Below are positions 44,469 to 53,036 of a stretch of 64,000 bases of DNA, in pieces (position 1 is the stretch's first letter; the number at the start of each line of letters is the position of its first letter). Source of the stretch: Lachnospiraceae bacterium (GTDB lineage Bacteria > Bacillota > Clostridia > Lachnospirales > Lachnospiraceae); assembly GCA_017461725.1 (NCBI GenBank), contig JAFTXG010000015.1, positions 1 to 64,000 of the forward strand. Direction: 5' to 3'. The notes under the pieces were generated by a model, which was not told the origin of the DNA, did not search any database, and was given only the letters and a program-made list of their open reading frames with translations. A program made the translations under genes and the position numbers.

Positions 44469-45407
44469 GTGAATACATATATTAGTTTAAACAAACGACT
44501 TGACACAAAGGTAATTTTGGAAACAGACCTTTGTCTCGATGTGGACGACGTGGGTGCCATTGCTATTCTTTGTGATTATGTAAAAACGCTCGGAATCAAA
44601 CTGTGCGGCATTTCAATCAATGTGAACGGTCCCTATGAGGCGGGCGCGGCAGATGCTCTTCTGTCGTGGTTTGATCTCCCCCCGGTTCCGATCTGTGTCT
44701 GGGACGGTGAAATCCCCCCATGTGGCAATGAGAGCAGGTATCTGAAATATTTGTTTGATTCAAAGGACGAAAACCGGTATGCTTCTCTAAACGTGATGGA
44801 ACCTGTGGAGTTCTACCGACAAATCCTCTCAGATGCAGATGATCAGAGCGTGGAAATCATCTCAATCGGATTCTTCTGTAATCTGGACAAAGCCTTTCGC
44901 CATATGCCTGATTTGTTTGCAAGGAAAGTTCGCTCCGTGGTGGCTATGGCAGGAAGTTTCCGCGAGAGGGTGGACTATCCGGAATTTAATATCCGGGAGA
45001 TGCCTAACGAGGCCCGCCAGTTTATCAATGCATATCCCGGCGAGCTATATTTTATCGGATTTGAGACAGGGGACCGTGTGATCACTGATCTGAGTGACTG
45101 GAATCCCGATACAGCAAACCTAATATACGAAAGCTACCGCCTGTTCACCAACGGAAGCCTGTGTCGCCCCAGCTGGGATCCGGTAGCCGTAGATTTTGCG
45201 GTAAACGGCACCAATGAGCGGTATGGTCTTTCGGAGAGCGGCAAAGTGACTGTGCTTGAATCGTCTGTATGTGATTTTCAGCCGAAGAAAAGCGGAAAAC
45301 ATTACTATGTTCTTTTCCACCAGACCCACGAGGAGATCGGGGCATTCATCTCCGGACAACTGAAAGAGATTGCCCATGATCGGCAGAAATCACCTGAGCA
45401 GGAATGA
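44469..45407 (+). CDS. Nucleoside hydrolase-like (IUNH superfamily) protein
   Basis: A 312-residue protein. ETDLCLDVDDVGAIAIL replaces the classic DTDxxxDDxxA metal loop of inosine-uridine nucleoside hydrolases and keeps the aspartates that bind calcium. SVEIISIGFFCNL and VVAMAGSF match later family strands, and SWDPVAVDFAV is the C-terminal metal-binding signature. The first aspartate is replaced by Glu (ETD). Members split N-ribosides, but this divergent group, often found in glycan loci, may act on other glycosides. It starts with GTG at 44469 after AAAGAGAGGTAAAC. A terminator follows. Confidence 0.83.
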   Translation: MNTYISLNKRLDTKVILETDLCLDVDDVGAIAILCDYVKTLGIKLCGISINVNGPYEAGAADALLSWFDLPPVPICVWDGEIPPCGNESRYLKYLFDSKDENRYASLNVMEPVEFYRQILSDADDQSVEIISIGFFCNLDKAFRHMPDLFARKVRSVVAMAGSFRERVDYPEFNIREMPNEARQFINAYPGELYFIGFETGDRVITDLSDWNPDTANLIYESYRLFTNGSLCRPSWDPVAVDFAVNGTNERYGLSESGKVTVLESSVCDFQPKKSGKHYYVLFHQTHEEIGAFISGQLKEIAHDRQKSPEQE

Positions 45408-45460
45408 CCTGTACAGGGATGAGCGGAATGAGTGTCTGTTGAGATTCTGATATAGTTGTC

Positions 45461-45497
45461 GGGGAGCTGCCCACATCGGTGAACAGCTCCCCTTTTT
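45461..45497 (+). terminator. Intrinsic terminator after the nucleoside hydrolase-like gene
   Basis: A 9-bp stem (GGGGAGCTG 45461-45469 with CAGCTCCCC 45484-45492) is followed by TTTTTA on the plus strand. Confidence 0.85.
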
Positions 45498-45586
45498 ATG
45501 ATTACCCAAATTGCGGAATCATCTTATTAATTCCCCGGTGAGAAACATCTCCGGGTATTTCACATCTTATTTTCTGCCTGAACTTC

Positions 45587-46822
45587 TCAGCCTTCCAGCA
45601 GCGCTACCGCCACATCATTCACATTGGTTCCGGTGGGTCCGGTAATCACCAGGCCGCCAACCTTCTCCAGCGCATGATATGCGTCGTTGTTCTGAAGCAC
45701 CTGATAGATTTCCACTCCCTTTGCCTTGAGCTCAGCTGCGGTCTCATAGTCCACGTAGCCGCCCGCCGCATCGGTGGGGCCGTCGGTTCCGTCACTTCCC
45801 ACGCTGAACACTGCGGTTCCGGGGATGCCGGAGATACCAACTGCCGCTGCCAGCGCCAGCTCCTGATTGCGTCCACCTTTACCCTTACCGGTCAGGTGTA
45901 CCACGGTCTCGCCGCCGGCGATGAATGCCATCTTCTTTCCGGAGCCCGCATGGGTCTTCAGGATGGAAGCCAGAAAGCTGCCTGCGTCTCTCGCCTCGCA
46001 GACCAGCTGGTCGGTGAGCATCACCGGCTCATAGCCCATCTCACGGCACACAACCGCAGCTGCGCTGCACAGTTCGCGGACAGAACCATTGATCAGTGTG
46101 GTCACGTTGTCCAGCTCCTTGGGGGTCTCCTGGGAGAGAAGCGACTCTGCCTCGGGAGTCAGCTTTAACTGATACTTGGCTGCGATAGCCTTCGCCTGCT
46201 CACAGGTGCTGCTGTCAGGACAAGCGGGGCCGGAGGCGATCATATCCAGAGGATCGCCCAGAATATCGGAAAGCACGATGGTGAATACATGTGCGGGGGC
46301 ACAGTGCTGTGCGAAGCGACCGCCCTTCACTGCGGAAAGTCTCTTGCGGATGGTATTGATCTCCACGATGTCCGCGCCGCAGGCCAGAAGCTGTCCGGTG
46401 ATATCCTGAAGCACCTCACCGGGAACCAGCGGCTTCTCAAACAGTGCGCTGCCGCCGCCGGAGAGCAGGAAAAGCACGGTATCCTGGGGGCTAAGATCCG
46501 CCACCAGATCAAGGGCATCCTGCGTTCCCTCGAAGGAATTGTTGTCCGGCACGGGATGTCCCGCCTCGTGACAGATATAGTTCGCAATGGGTCCCATCAC
46601 ATGATCGTATTTGGTAACCACTACTCCGCTGTCGATGCGCTTTCCAAGACAGTCGTCCGCCGCCTTCGCCATCTGCCATGCAGCCTTACCGGCAGCCACC
46701 AGCACTACCCTTCCCGGAAATTCCTTTCCGGTCAGAGCACGGCTCACCGCCTCATCGGGCTTTACCGCGTTGATGGCGGAAGCAATGATGGCATCTGCGT
46801 TTGCACGTAATGTTTTGTCCAT
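45587..46822 (-). CDS. Glycerate kinase, type II (MOFRL family)
   Basis: A 411-residue cytoplasmic kinase. The N-terminal domain has VVLVAAGKAAWQMAKAA and HPVPDNNSFEGTQ; FLLSGGGSALFEKP is the conserved phosphate-binding region; the C-terminal MOFRL domain has GGRNQELALAAA and SVGSDGTDGPTDAAGG. It phosphorylates D-glycerate to 2-phosphoglycerate. The start at 46822 follows AAGGAGTGTGAACCTC. It is encoded downstream of a GntP-type permease, probably the glycerate importer, so the two form a glycerate-use unit. Confidence 0.93.
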   Translation of the reverse strand: MDKTLRANADAIIASAINAVKPDEAVSRALTGKEFPGRVVLVAAGKAAWQMAKAADDCLGKRIDSGVVVTKYDHVMGPIANYICHEAGHPVPDNNSFEGTQDALDLVADLSPQDTVLFLLSGGGSALFEKPLVPGEVLQDITGQLLACGADIVEINTIRKRLSAVKGGRFAQHCAPAHVFTIVLSDILGDPLDMIASGPACPDSSTCEQAKAIAAKYQLKLTPEAESLLSQETPKELDNVTTLINGSVRELCSAAAVVCREMGYEPVMLTDQLVCEARDAGSFLASILKTHAGSGKKMAFIAGGETVVHLTGKGKGGRNQELALAAAVGISGIPGTAVFSVGSDGTDGPTDAAGGYVDYETAAELKAKGVEIYQVLQNNDAYHALEKVGGLVITGPTGTNVNDVAVALLEG

Positions 46823-46850
46823 GAGGTTCACACTCCTTTTCAGTAAGCAA

Positions 46851-46879
46851 GGGCTGTCATTATTCGACAGCCCCGTATT
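46851..46879. other. Hairpin between the permease and glycerate kinase genes
   Basis: GGGCTGTC (46851-46858) pairs with GACAGCCC (46866-46873). The T-run follows only on the plus strand, so it is not a clear terminator for the minus-strand operon. It may tune expression between the two genes. Confidence 0.45.
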
Positions 46880-46959
46880 TTTCATCACAATATGTATCGG
46901 GTCGATGTCAATGCATCATAATCATAACATGCACTCACGTCCCGGTCAACCTGCTCCTC

Positions 46960-48318
46960 TTAGAAAATCAGAGACATGATGAAGATGCCTACCATGGATG
47001 CAAGGCCGAGAACCAGCGTCATCACGGTCTGAGTCTTGTATCCCTGATCGGGAGTCATCTCACCAAAGTTGGTAACCACCCAGAAGTAGGAGTCGTTTGC
47101 GTGGGATACGGTCATCGCACCTGCGCCGATAGCCATAACGGTCAGTGCAGACAGCGCGGGGGTATCCAGACCCAGAGCGCCCATCAGAGGTGCCAGAATA
47201 CCTGCGGTGGTGGTAAGCGCAACGGTGGAAGATCCCTGCGCACTCTTAAGGATAGCGGCCAGCAGGAAGGGGAAGAAGATACCGATGCTCTTCAGCGCAT
47301 CTGCGTGGCCGGTGATGTAGTTCACCATATCGGTGGAGGAGATAACCTTACCCAGAACGCCGCCTGCTGCGGTAACGAACAGGATGGGGCCGGTTACCTT
47401 CAGGGTATCATTGGTGATATCGTAGAACTTATCCATCTTCTTAGCGCCTGCCAGCTGAGCAACCGCGAAGATCGTACCAACGGTCAGCGCAATAACGGGC
47501 TTTCCAAAGAAGGTGCACAGATTGGAAACGGTACCAGTCCAGCCTGCCATGGAGGAGACAGAACCAAGGCCCATTGCGATGATGGGAACGATGATGGGTG
47601 CCAGTGCGTTGAAACCGCCGGGGAGCTTGCCGTACTCAGCTACCAGCTCCTCATAGGTCTTGGCAACGGTCTCATCGGTAACCAGCTCGTCTGCACTCTT
47701 AACCTTCTTGCCGATGTACTTTGCATAGATCAGACCAGCAATCAGAGGGCAGATGGAGGCAAGGGCACCCATGCCCATAACTAAGAGCAGATTGTCACCA
47801 ATACCCAGTGTGTTCGCCGCAGCGATCGGACCGGGTGTGGGGGGAATAAACACGTGGGAGATGTACAGACCTGCGGACAGAGCCACGGTCATGGCTACGC
47901 TGGAAACCTGCGTACGCTTAACCAGCGCCTTGCGGATGGGGTTCAGAATAACGAAACCGCTGTCGCAGAATACGGGGATGGATACGACCCAACCCATAAG
48001 CTCCATGGCAAGCTCGGGATTTTTCTTTCCGACCAGCTTGATGACCATGTCAGCCAGCTTCAGTGCCGCACCGGTAACCTCCAGAATGGAGCCGATCAGC
48101 GCACCGAGAATGATGACAATACCGATGGAGCTGAAGGTGCCGGAGAAACCTGCGCCGATGACATCCGCGATGTTCACCAGCGGGATGCCTGCGATCAACG
48201 CCAGGATCAGAGAAACGGACATGATCGCCAGGAAGGGATGCACTTTGAACTTGGAGATCGCCACGATCATCACAACGATCGCAAGAACAAAAGCAAGAAT
48301 GAGGGGTAAACCTGTCAT
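46960..48318 (-). CDS. GntP-family permease (gluconate/glycerate importer)
   Basis: A 452-residue inner-membrane protein with about 12-14 spans. LPLILAFVLAIVVMIVAISKF, the SKVISSTDMVNYITGHADAL region and the ending NFGEMTPDQGYKTQTVMTLV are all typical of the GntP family of proton-driven sugar acid importers. The glycerate kinase gene downstream points to glycerate as the substrate. The start at 48318 is preceded by AAGGAGG; the longer frame upstream has no such site. A good promoter is at 48387-48415. Confidence 0.92.
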   Translation of the reverse strand: MTGLPLILAFVLAIVVMIVAISKFKVHPFLAIMSVSLILALIAGIPLVNIADVIGAGFSGTFSSIGIVIILGALIGSILEVTGAALKLADMVIKLVGKKNPELAMELMGWVVSIPVFCDSGFVILNPIRKALVKRTQVSSVAMTVALSAGLYISHVFIPPTPGPIAAANTLGIGDNLLLVMGMGALASICPLIAGLIYAKYIGKKVKSADELVTDETVAKTYEELVAEYGKLPGGFNALAPIIVPIIAMGLGSVSSMAGWTGTVSNLCTFFGKPVIALTVGTIFAVAQLAGAKKMDKFYDITNDTLKVTGPILFVTAAGGVLGKVISSTDMVNYITGHADALKSIGIFFPFLLAAILKSAQGSSTVALTTTAGILAPLMGALGLDTPALSALTVMAIGAGAMTVSHANDSYFWVVTNFGEMTPDQGYKTQTVMTLVLGLASMVGIFIMSLIF

Positions 48319-48386
48319 AAAAATACCTCCTTTTCCTTTGAGCAGAATACATAAATTTTTCGTACAACATTCTGCCTTTGTGTACA

Positions 48387-48415
48387 ATTTTACAATATAT
48401 ATGCACAAAAGTCAA
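48387..48415 (-). promoter_or_regulatory. Promoter of the GntP/glycerate kinase operon
   Basis: TTGACT (48410-48415), a 17-bp spacer and TAAAAT (48387-48392) on the minus strand. Two TTGTAC repeats (about 48364-48369 and 48382-48387) just downstream may be a regulator site. Confidence 0.6.
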
Positions 48416-48541
48416 CTGATATGTCACATTTCCGCGAATCCCTCCGAAGTCATCCACACGATTTCACCAAAATCAAACATCGGCGGACAGGCAGGAATCC
48501 CCCCAGTCCACCGATGCAGAACATACTTCATCTTCTTTTCA

Positions 48542-49366
48542 TCATAAAACGTATCTCCGGATCGCCTCCGCCACGCCGGCCTCTTCGTTGGTCCCGACCA
48601 CCACATCGGCCACCGCCTTCACCGTCTCCTCGGCATTGCCCATGGCTACGCCCAGTCCGGCCATCTGAAGCATGGTGATATCGTTTCCGCCGTCACCCAA
48701 CGCCATGGTCTCGGAGAGATCGATGCCCAGGTACTCGCAGAGTGCTTTCAGTCCGGCACCCTTATTGGCCGCCTCCGCATTGATCTCGATATTGGGAGGC
48801 AAGGACGATGTAGCTACGCAGCCGGGAAACCGCTCATCAAAGTGCTCCAGCTCGTATTTCTTCCGCTCCAGGTCCTTGAACATCAGCTGGATCTTCTGGG
48901 GTGAAGCATGTCGCTCCTGCATATACTGCCGGAAATTGTCCACCGGCCCGCGGAGTTTCCAGTTCATATGCCGGATCACATCATCCTCGATGAAGTCCTC
49001 CAGATGATCATAAAAATATCGATCAATATAGCCTCGGTTTTCCAGATAGCAATCGTAGGAGCAGGGGAGGGTCTCCACATAATCATATATCCGCTCCGCA
49101 TCCTCAAAGGGGATCGTCGCGCGATAGATCTCCCTGTCCTCCTCGCGGTCAAACACGCCCGCGCCATTGATAGTAATCGCATAGCGCACAAAGGGCAGAT
49201 TGCGGATCGGCTCCGGAATACCGTCGAACATCCGGCCGCTGCTGGGCACAATGATCACGCCCCGCTCGGCGGCAGCACAGATTGCCTCCAAATTTTCTTT
49301 GGGGCAGTTTTTGTCGTCATCCAAAAAGGTTCCGTCCAGGTCAAACGCGATCAGTTTAATGCTCAT
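48542..49366 (-). CDS. Cof-type HAD-IIB phosphatase
   Basis: A 274-residue cytoplasmic HAD phosphatase. AFDLDGTFLDDD holds the nucleophile aspartate and the second Asp; VVPSSGRMFDGIP is motif II; ALGDGGNDITMLQMAGLGVAMGNA is motif IV with the metal ligands, and a C2B cap lies between. The end, TVKAVADVVVGTNEEAGVAEAI, is typical of the Cof/YcsE group, which dephosphorylates sugar phosphates, FMN precursors or pyridoxal phosphate. The substrate is not defined. It precedes a 75-residue gene on the same strand by 11 bases. Confidence 0.93.
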   Translation of the reverse strand: MSIKLIAFDLDGTFLDDDKNCPKENLEAICAAAERGVIIVPSSGRMFDGIPEPIRNLPFVRYAITINGAGVFDREEDREIYRATIPFEDAERIYDYVETLPCSYDCYLENRGYIDRYFYDHLEDFIEDDVIRHMNWKLRGPVDNFRQYMQERHASPQKIQLMFKDLERKKYELEHFDERFPGCVATSSLPPNIEINAEAANKGAGLKALCEYLGIDLSETMALGDGGNDITMLQMAGLGVAMGNAEETVKAVADVVVGTNEEAGVAEAIRRYVL

Positions 49367-49377
49367 AGAGTCTCCTC

Positions 49378-49605
49378 CTACTGTAACTTCTTTAACTCCT
49401 CAAACAACTGCATATCGTCCGCAGTCACCCGCAGATTCGTCTCCAGCTTCTCGCCGGAGGGTGTGGTGATACTCACCGCCAGAATGGTCCCCTCCTGGAT
49501 ACCTTTTTGCTGAGCAGCCTTCAAAAACAAGGGAAATTTGGGATGATTCGCCGTGAAGCGATCCCACATCCCCTTCATTTTAAATAACATGGTAGGATTC
49601 ATCAT
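49378..49605 (-). CDS. Small conserved protein of unknown function (75 aa)
   Basis: A 75-residue soluble protein: an N-terminal helix (MLFKMKGMWDRFTANHP), then a strand pair (GTILAVSITTPSGEKLETNLRV is the main beta part) and a C-terminal helix. No family was recognised. It is 11 bases upstream of the HAD phosphatase gene, so likely co-transcribed. The ATG at 49605 lacks a strong ribosome site (GGAGAGATATTTCAAT). Confidence 0.6.
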   Translation of the reverse strand: MMNPTMLFKMKGMWDRFTANHPKFPLFLKAAQQKGIQEGTILAVSITTPSGEKLETNLRVTADDMQLFEELKKLQ

Positions 49606-49657
49606 ATTGAAATATCTCTCCGTTTCCAGTCTTATTCTCTGCGATCTTTAAACGTTC

Positions 49658-50470
49658 CTATTTCGCTTTGCCAAGCTCTTTATTTTTCTCACAGGCCGCC
49701 GCCACCGCATTTATCGCAGCGGCGCGAAAGCCTCCGTTCTCCAGCGCGCGCACACCTGCAATGGTACTTCCACCGGGACTGCACACCGCGTCCTTCAGCT
49801 CACCGGGATGCTTTCCTGTCTCCAGAACCATCTTCGCCGCACCGGCCATCATCTGGGCCGCATACTCCACGGCCTTCGCTCTGGGCAGACCGCAGGCAAC
49901 ACCGCCGTCAGCCAAGGCCTCGATCATCATGTAGGCATAGGCCGGACCGCAGCCGCAGACCGCGCTCCCCGCGTCGATCAGCTTCTCATCCAGCCGGTCA
50001 AACCGTCCTGCTGGACTCATGGCATCCAGAAACTCCGCAAGCTCAGATTCGGTCACTAAATCGTTAGCCGCATAGAGGATCATCCCCTCGCCGATGGCTG
50101 CCGGTGTGTTTGGCATCAGACGGATCACCGGATAATCGCCGCCTGCCATCCGGCAGATCGTCTCCATGGTCAATCCTGCCGCCATCGTTACCAGTATAAC
50201 TCTTTCCTGTCGTTTTGTCAAAGCCGGTGCAATCTCAGAGAAAAGCCCCGCCATCATCTGAGGCTTCACCCCCAGAAACACATAGTCGCACGCTGCCGCC
50301 ACGATCACATTGTCACAGACCTGGCAGTCAAGCTCTGCCGCCAGTACCTCCGCCTTTTTTCTGGTGCGGTTGGTCAGAAAAATGTCTTCTCCGTCAACCG
50401 TTTTGGCCACTGCTCTCGCCAGCGCACCGCCCATATTTCCTGTTCCGATAAATCCGTATTTGCTCATCAT
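49658..50470 (-). CDS. proC: Pyrroline-5-carboxylate reductase
   Basis: A 270-residue enzyme that makes proline from pyrroline-5-carboxylate with NAD(P)H. The N-terminus YGFIGTGNMGGALARAV is the dinucleotide-binding loop; VIRLMPNTPAAIGEG and the C-terminal HPGELKDAVCSPGGSTIAGV are the ProC signatures. Length is typical. It is the last gene of a proB-proA-proC series on the minus strand, with short gaps, and completes the glutamate to proline pathway here. Confidence 0.96.
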   Translation of the reverse strand: MMSKYGFIGTGNMGGALARAVAKTVDGEDIFLTNRTRKKAEVLAAELDCQVCDNVIVAAACDYVFLGVKPQMMAGLFSEIAPALTKRQERVILVTMAAGLTMETICRMAGGDYPVIRLMPNTPAAIGEGMILYAANDLVTESELAEFLDAMSPAGRFDRLDEKLIDAGSAVCGCGPAYAYMMIEALADGGVACGLPRAKAVEYAAQMMAGAAKMVLETGKHPGELKDAVCSPGGSTIAGVRALENGGFRAAAINAVAAACEKNKELGKAK

Positions 50471-50594
50471 TCTCTCCCGGCACGTTCCATCTCATGCCCG
50501 TTTTCATTCTTTTCGTCGTCTAACCCGTTTTTTCCAGCAAAAGGATGGCATGGATTACCTTCTTACGTCCGGTCCTCCGCCATCTCCTCCGCGG

Positions 50595-51851
50595 TCAGCG
50601 AATCTGACCATCTCCGCGAATAATATACTTGTAGACCGTCAGCTCCTCCAGACCCATGGGGCCTCTGGCATGGAGCTTCTGGGTGGAGATGCCCATCTCG
50701 CAGCCCAGCCCGAACTCTCCGCCGTCGGTGAAGCGGGTGGACGCATTCACATAGACCGCTGCACTGTCCACCGCCGCGGTGAAGGCCGCCGCATTTCCAT
50801 CGTCGGCGGTAATAATCGCCTCGCTGTGGCCAGTGGAGTGGGTGTTAATATGGTCAATGGCTTCTGTGCAGCTGTCCACCACCTTGACCGCCAGAATATA
50901 GTCCAAAAACTCGGTGTCAAAATCGCCAGGTCCGGCCGGTACACCCTCGATCAGTTTTGCCGCCTCGGGACAGAGTCTCAACTCAACCGGGCTCAGCCCT
51001 GCTGCGATCCGTTCATCCACCAGCATCGTTTTCAGCTGAGGCAGAAAATCCGCTGCTGCCGCCCGATGAACCAGGCAAACCTCCTCCGCGTTGCACACGG
51101 ACGGTCTGCTGGTCTTTGCATTGTTTATAATCTTCAGCGCCATGGAAAGATCGGCGCTCTCATCCACGTAAATATGGCAGATACCGGTTCCGGTCTGAAT
51201 GCAGGGAACCTTCGCCTGCTCTACGCAGGCGCGAATCAGTCCCGCACCGCCGCGGGGGATCAGCAGATCCACATAGCCCACCGCCGTCATCAGCTCAGTG
51301 GCGGAAGCTCTGCTGGTGTCCTGCACCAGATTGACCAGATTCTCCGAAAGACCGGCGTCCTTCAGTCCGGAGCGGAGAGCTTTCACGATGGCATTCGCGC
51401 TGCCGAAGGCCTCCTTGCCGCTGCGGAGCACACAGACATTGCCGCTCTTTAAGGTCAATGCCGCAGCGTCGGAGGTCACATTGGGACGGCTCTCATAAAT
51501 GATCGCCACCACGCCCACCGGCACCGCAGTCCGCTCGATCACCAGACCGTTGGGCCGCACCTCGCGTCGAAGTACTTTCCCCACGGGATCGGGAAGCAGG
51601 ATCACCTCCCGCATGCCGTCCGCCATAGACTGAATGCGTTTCTCATCCAGCATCAGTCGGTCCAGCATGACCGGAGAAATCTTATCTTTAGCGGCCTCCA
51701 TATCCAGTGCATTTGCTGCCATGATCTGTGCGGTATGGGCCACCAGACTGTCCGCCATCCTGGCCAGTGCCAGATTTTTCTGCTCTGTGGTCAGACCGGC
51801 CAGCGCCGTCTTTGCCTGCTTCGCCTGAGTAAGAATCTCTTTTGTCGTCAT
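50595..51851 (-). CDS. proA: Glutamate-5-semialdehyde dehydrogenase (gamma-glutamyl phosphate reductase)
   Basis: A 418-residue aldehyde dehydrogenase-superfamily enzyme that reduces gamma-glutamyl phosphate with [26 protein letters not shown] is the ProA signature; [16 protein letters not shown] holds the active-site cysteine region, and [20 protein letters not shown] the C-terminal part. It lies between proB and proC in the same direction and works with ProB, whose unstable product it uses. Confidence 0.96.
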   Translation of the reverse strand: MTTKEILTQAKQAKTALAGLTTEQKNLALARMADSLVAHTAQIMAANALDMEAAKDKISPVMLDRLMLDEKRIQSMADGMREVILLPDPVGKVLRREVRPNGLVIERTAVPVGVVAIIYESRPNVTSDAAALTLKSGNVCVLRSGKEAFGSANAIVKALRSGLKDAGLSENLVNLVQDTSRASATELMTAVGYVDLLIPRGGAGLIRACVEQAKVPCIQTGTGICHIYVDESADLSMALKIINNAKTSRPSVCNAEEVCLVHRAAAADFLPQLKTMLVDERIAAGLSPVELRLCPEAAKLIEGVPAGPGDFDTEFLDYILAVKVVDSCTEAIDHINTHSTGHSEAIITADDGNAAAFTAAVDSAAVYVNASTRFTDGGEFGLGCEMGISTQKLHARGPMGLEELTVYKYIIRGDGQIR

Positions 51852-51987
51852 ATCTGCCTCCTGATTTCTGTCCTGTCAAATTGTCTATGTCTACACCTTG
51901 CTTCTACACGCTGTTTCTGCACCTTGTCTCCGTATCCTGGTCCGTGCTCAGGTACTTTCATCCAGTCTTCGGCGATTCCGAAGCTCC

Positions 51988-52752
51988 TCACTTCCCGCGA
52001 AACAGTGTTCCCACGATCTTTCCATCTATAATATCGTACAGATCCAGCGGCCTGCTGCCGTTGGTGATCTGCATATCAATGCCCTTCTCCGTGGCGATCT
52101 GCGCCGCATGAAGCTTGGTCGCCATTCCTCCGGTGCCCAGGGATGAACCTGCGCCGCCTCCCAGGGCGATGACCTCCGGCGTCAGCTCCTCCACCACCCT
52201 GATCAGCTCCGCATCCGGATCTTTGTGGGGATCGGCCGTGTACAGTCCGTCGATATCCGTCAACAGCACCAGCATATCCGCCTGCACACAGACGGAAACG
52301 ATAGCCGCCAGCGTGTCGTTGTCGCCGATCTCGATCTCCTGGGTGGAGACGGTGTCATTTTCATTGACGATGGGCAATGCCCCCAGCTCCAGCAGGCGGA
52401 ACAGGGTATTTTGAAAATTCGCCCGGCGATCCTCGTGATCCACATCGTCTCCGGTGATCAGGATCTGCGCTGCCGTGTGATTATATTCCGCAAACAGCTT
52501 ATCATATGTATACATGAGTTCGCACTGCCCCACCGCGGCTGCCGCCTGCTTGGTGGGCATATCCGCGCCCTTTCGGGTCAACCCCAGCTTACCCATGCCC
52601 ATGCCGATGGCTCCCGAGGAAACCAAAATCACCTCGTGGCCTGCATTTTTGATATCGCTCAATACCTTGCAAAGTTCCTCCACCCGGCGGATATTTAACC
52701 TTCCGGTGGAATGGGCCAGCGTGGATGTCCCTACCTTAACAACCAGTCTCAT
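51988..52752 (-). CDS. proB: Glutamate 5-kinase (without PUA domain)
   Basis: A 254-residue amino acid kinase for the first step of proline synthesis. MRLVVKVGTSTLAHSTGRL, VSSGAIGMGMGKLG and ENDTVSTQEIEIGDNDTLAA are diagnostic. The C-terminal PUA domain of longer ProB proteins is absent, a known short form. The start at 52752 follows AGGAGGCATGAG. The promoter at 52882-52910 serves proBAC. Feedback inhibition by proline is usual in the family. Confidence 0.96.
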   Translation of the reverse strand: MRLVVKVGTSTLAHSTGRLNIRRVEELCKVLSDIKNAGHEVILVSSGAIGMGMGKLGLTRKGADMPTKQAAAAVGQCELMYTYDKLFAEYNHTAAQILITGDDVDHEDRRANFQNTLFRLLELGALPIVNENDTVSTQEIEIGDNDTLAAIVSVCVQADMLVLLTDIDGLYTADPHKDPDAELIRVVEELTPEVIALGGGAGSSLGTGGMATKLHAAQIATEKGIDMQITNGSRPLDLYDIIDGKIVGTLFRGK

Positions 52753-52881
52753 CTCATGCCTCCTATGTGGGTCAATTGCTCTGTGCAAATACCACTGTCT
52801 TTTTCGCAGTCGTTTCACTGCCAACGCTGTGCACCTGCACTTTCGCGCAATACAGTGTTATCACATTCACGTTATCTGTCC

Positions 52882-52910
52882 AGTGTATCATGTTTTTCCG
52901 CTTTTGGCAA
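52882..52910 (-). promoter_or_regulatory. Promoter of proBAC
   Basis: TTGCCA (52905-52910), a 17-bp spacer and TACACT (52882-52887) on the minus strand, 129 bases upstream of proB. The leader between shows no recognisable T-box or riboswitch. Confidence 0.6.
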
Positions 52911-53036
52911 TCACCCTTTGTGCAGATGATGATTTTTATTGTCTACTCTGCCACAACCTTTCCTTTAATATATGCACTGATTTCCTCTGCCTTCCACTCC
53001 TTCGCCGAAAGAATGACCGCTCTGTCACCGATTTCT

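Noticed and set aside
46851-46879. Hairpin between gntP-type and glycerate kinase genes as an operon terminator
   Set aside because: The T-tract lies on the strand opposite to transcription, so it does not qualify as an intrinsic terminator for this operon.
52753-52910. T-box or proline-responsive riboswitch before proBAC
   Set aside because: No T-box sequence, specifier loop or terminator/antiterminator pair could be found in the leader.
52945-53036. Open frame of about 30 codons just after glmS on the minus strand (ending KGKVVAE)
   Set aside because: It looks protein-like but has no start codon with a ribosome site and is out of frame with glmS; it cannot be supported as a gene.
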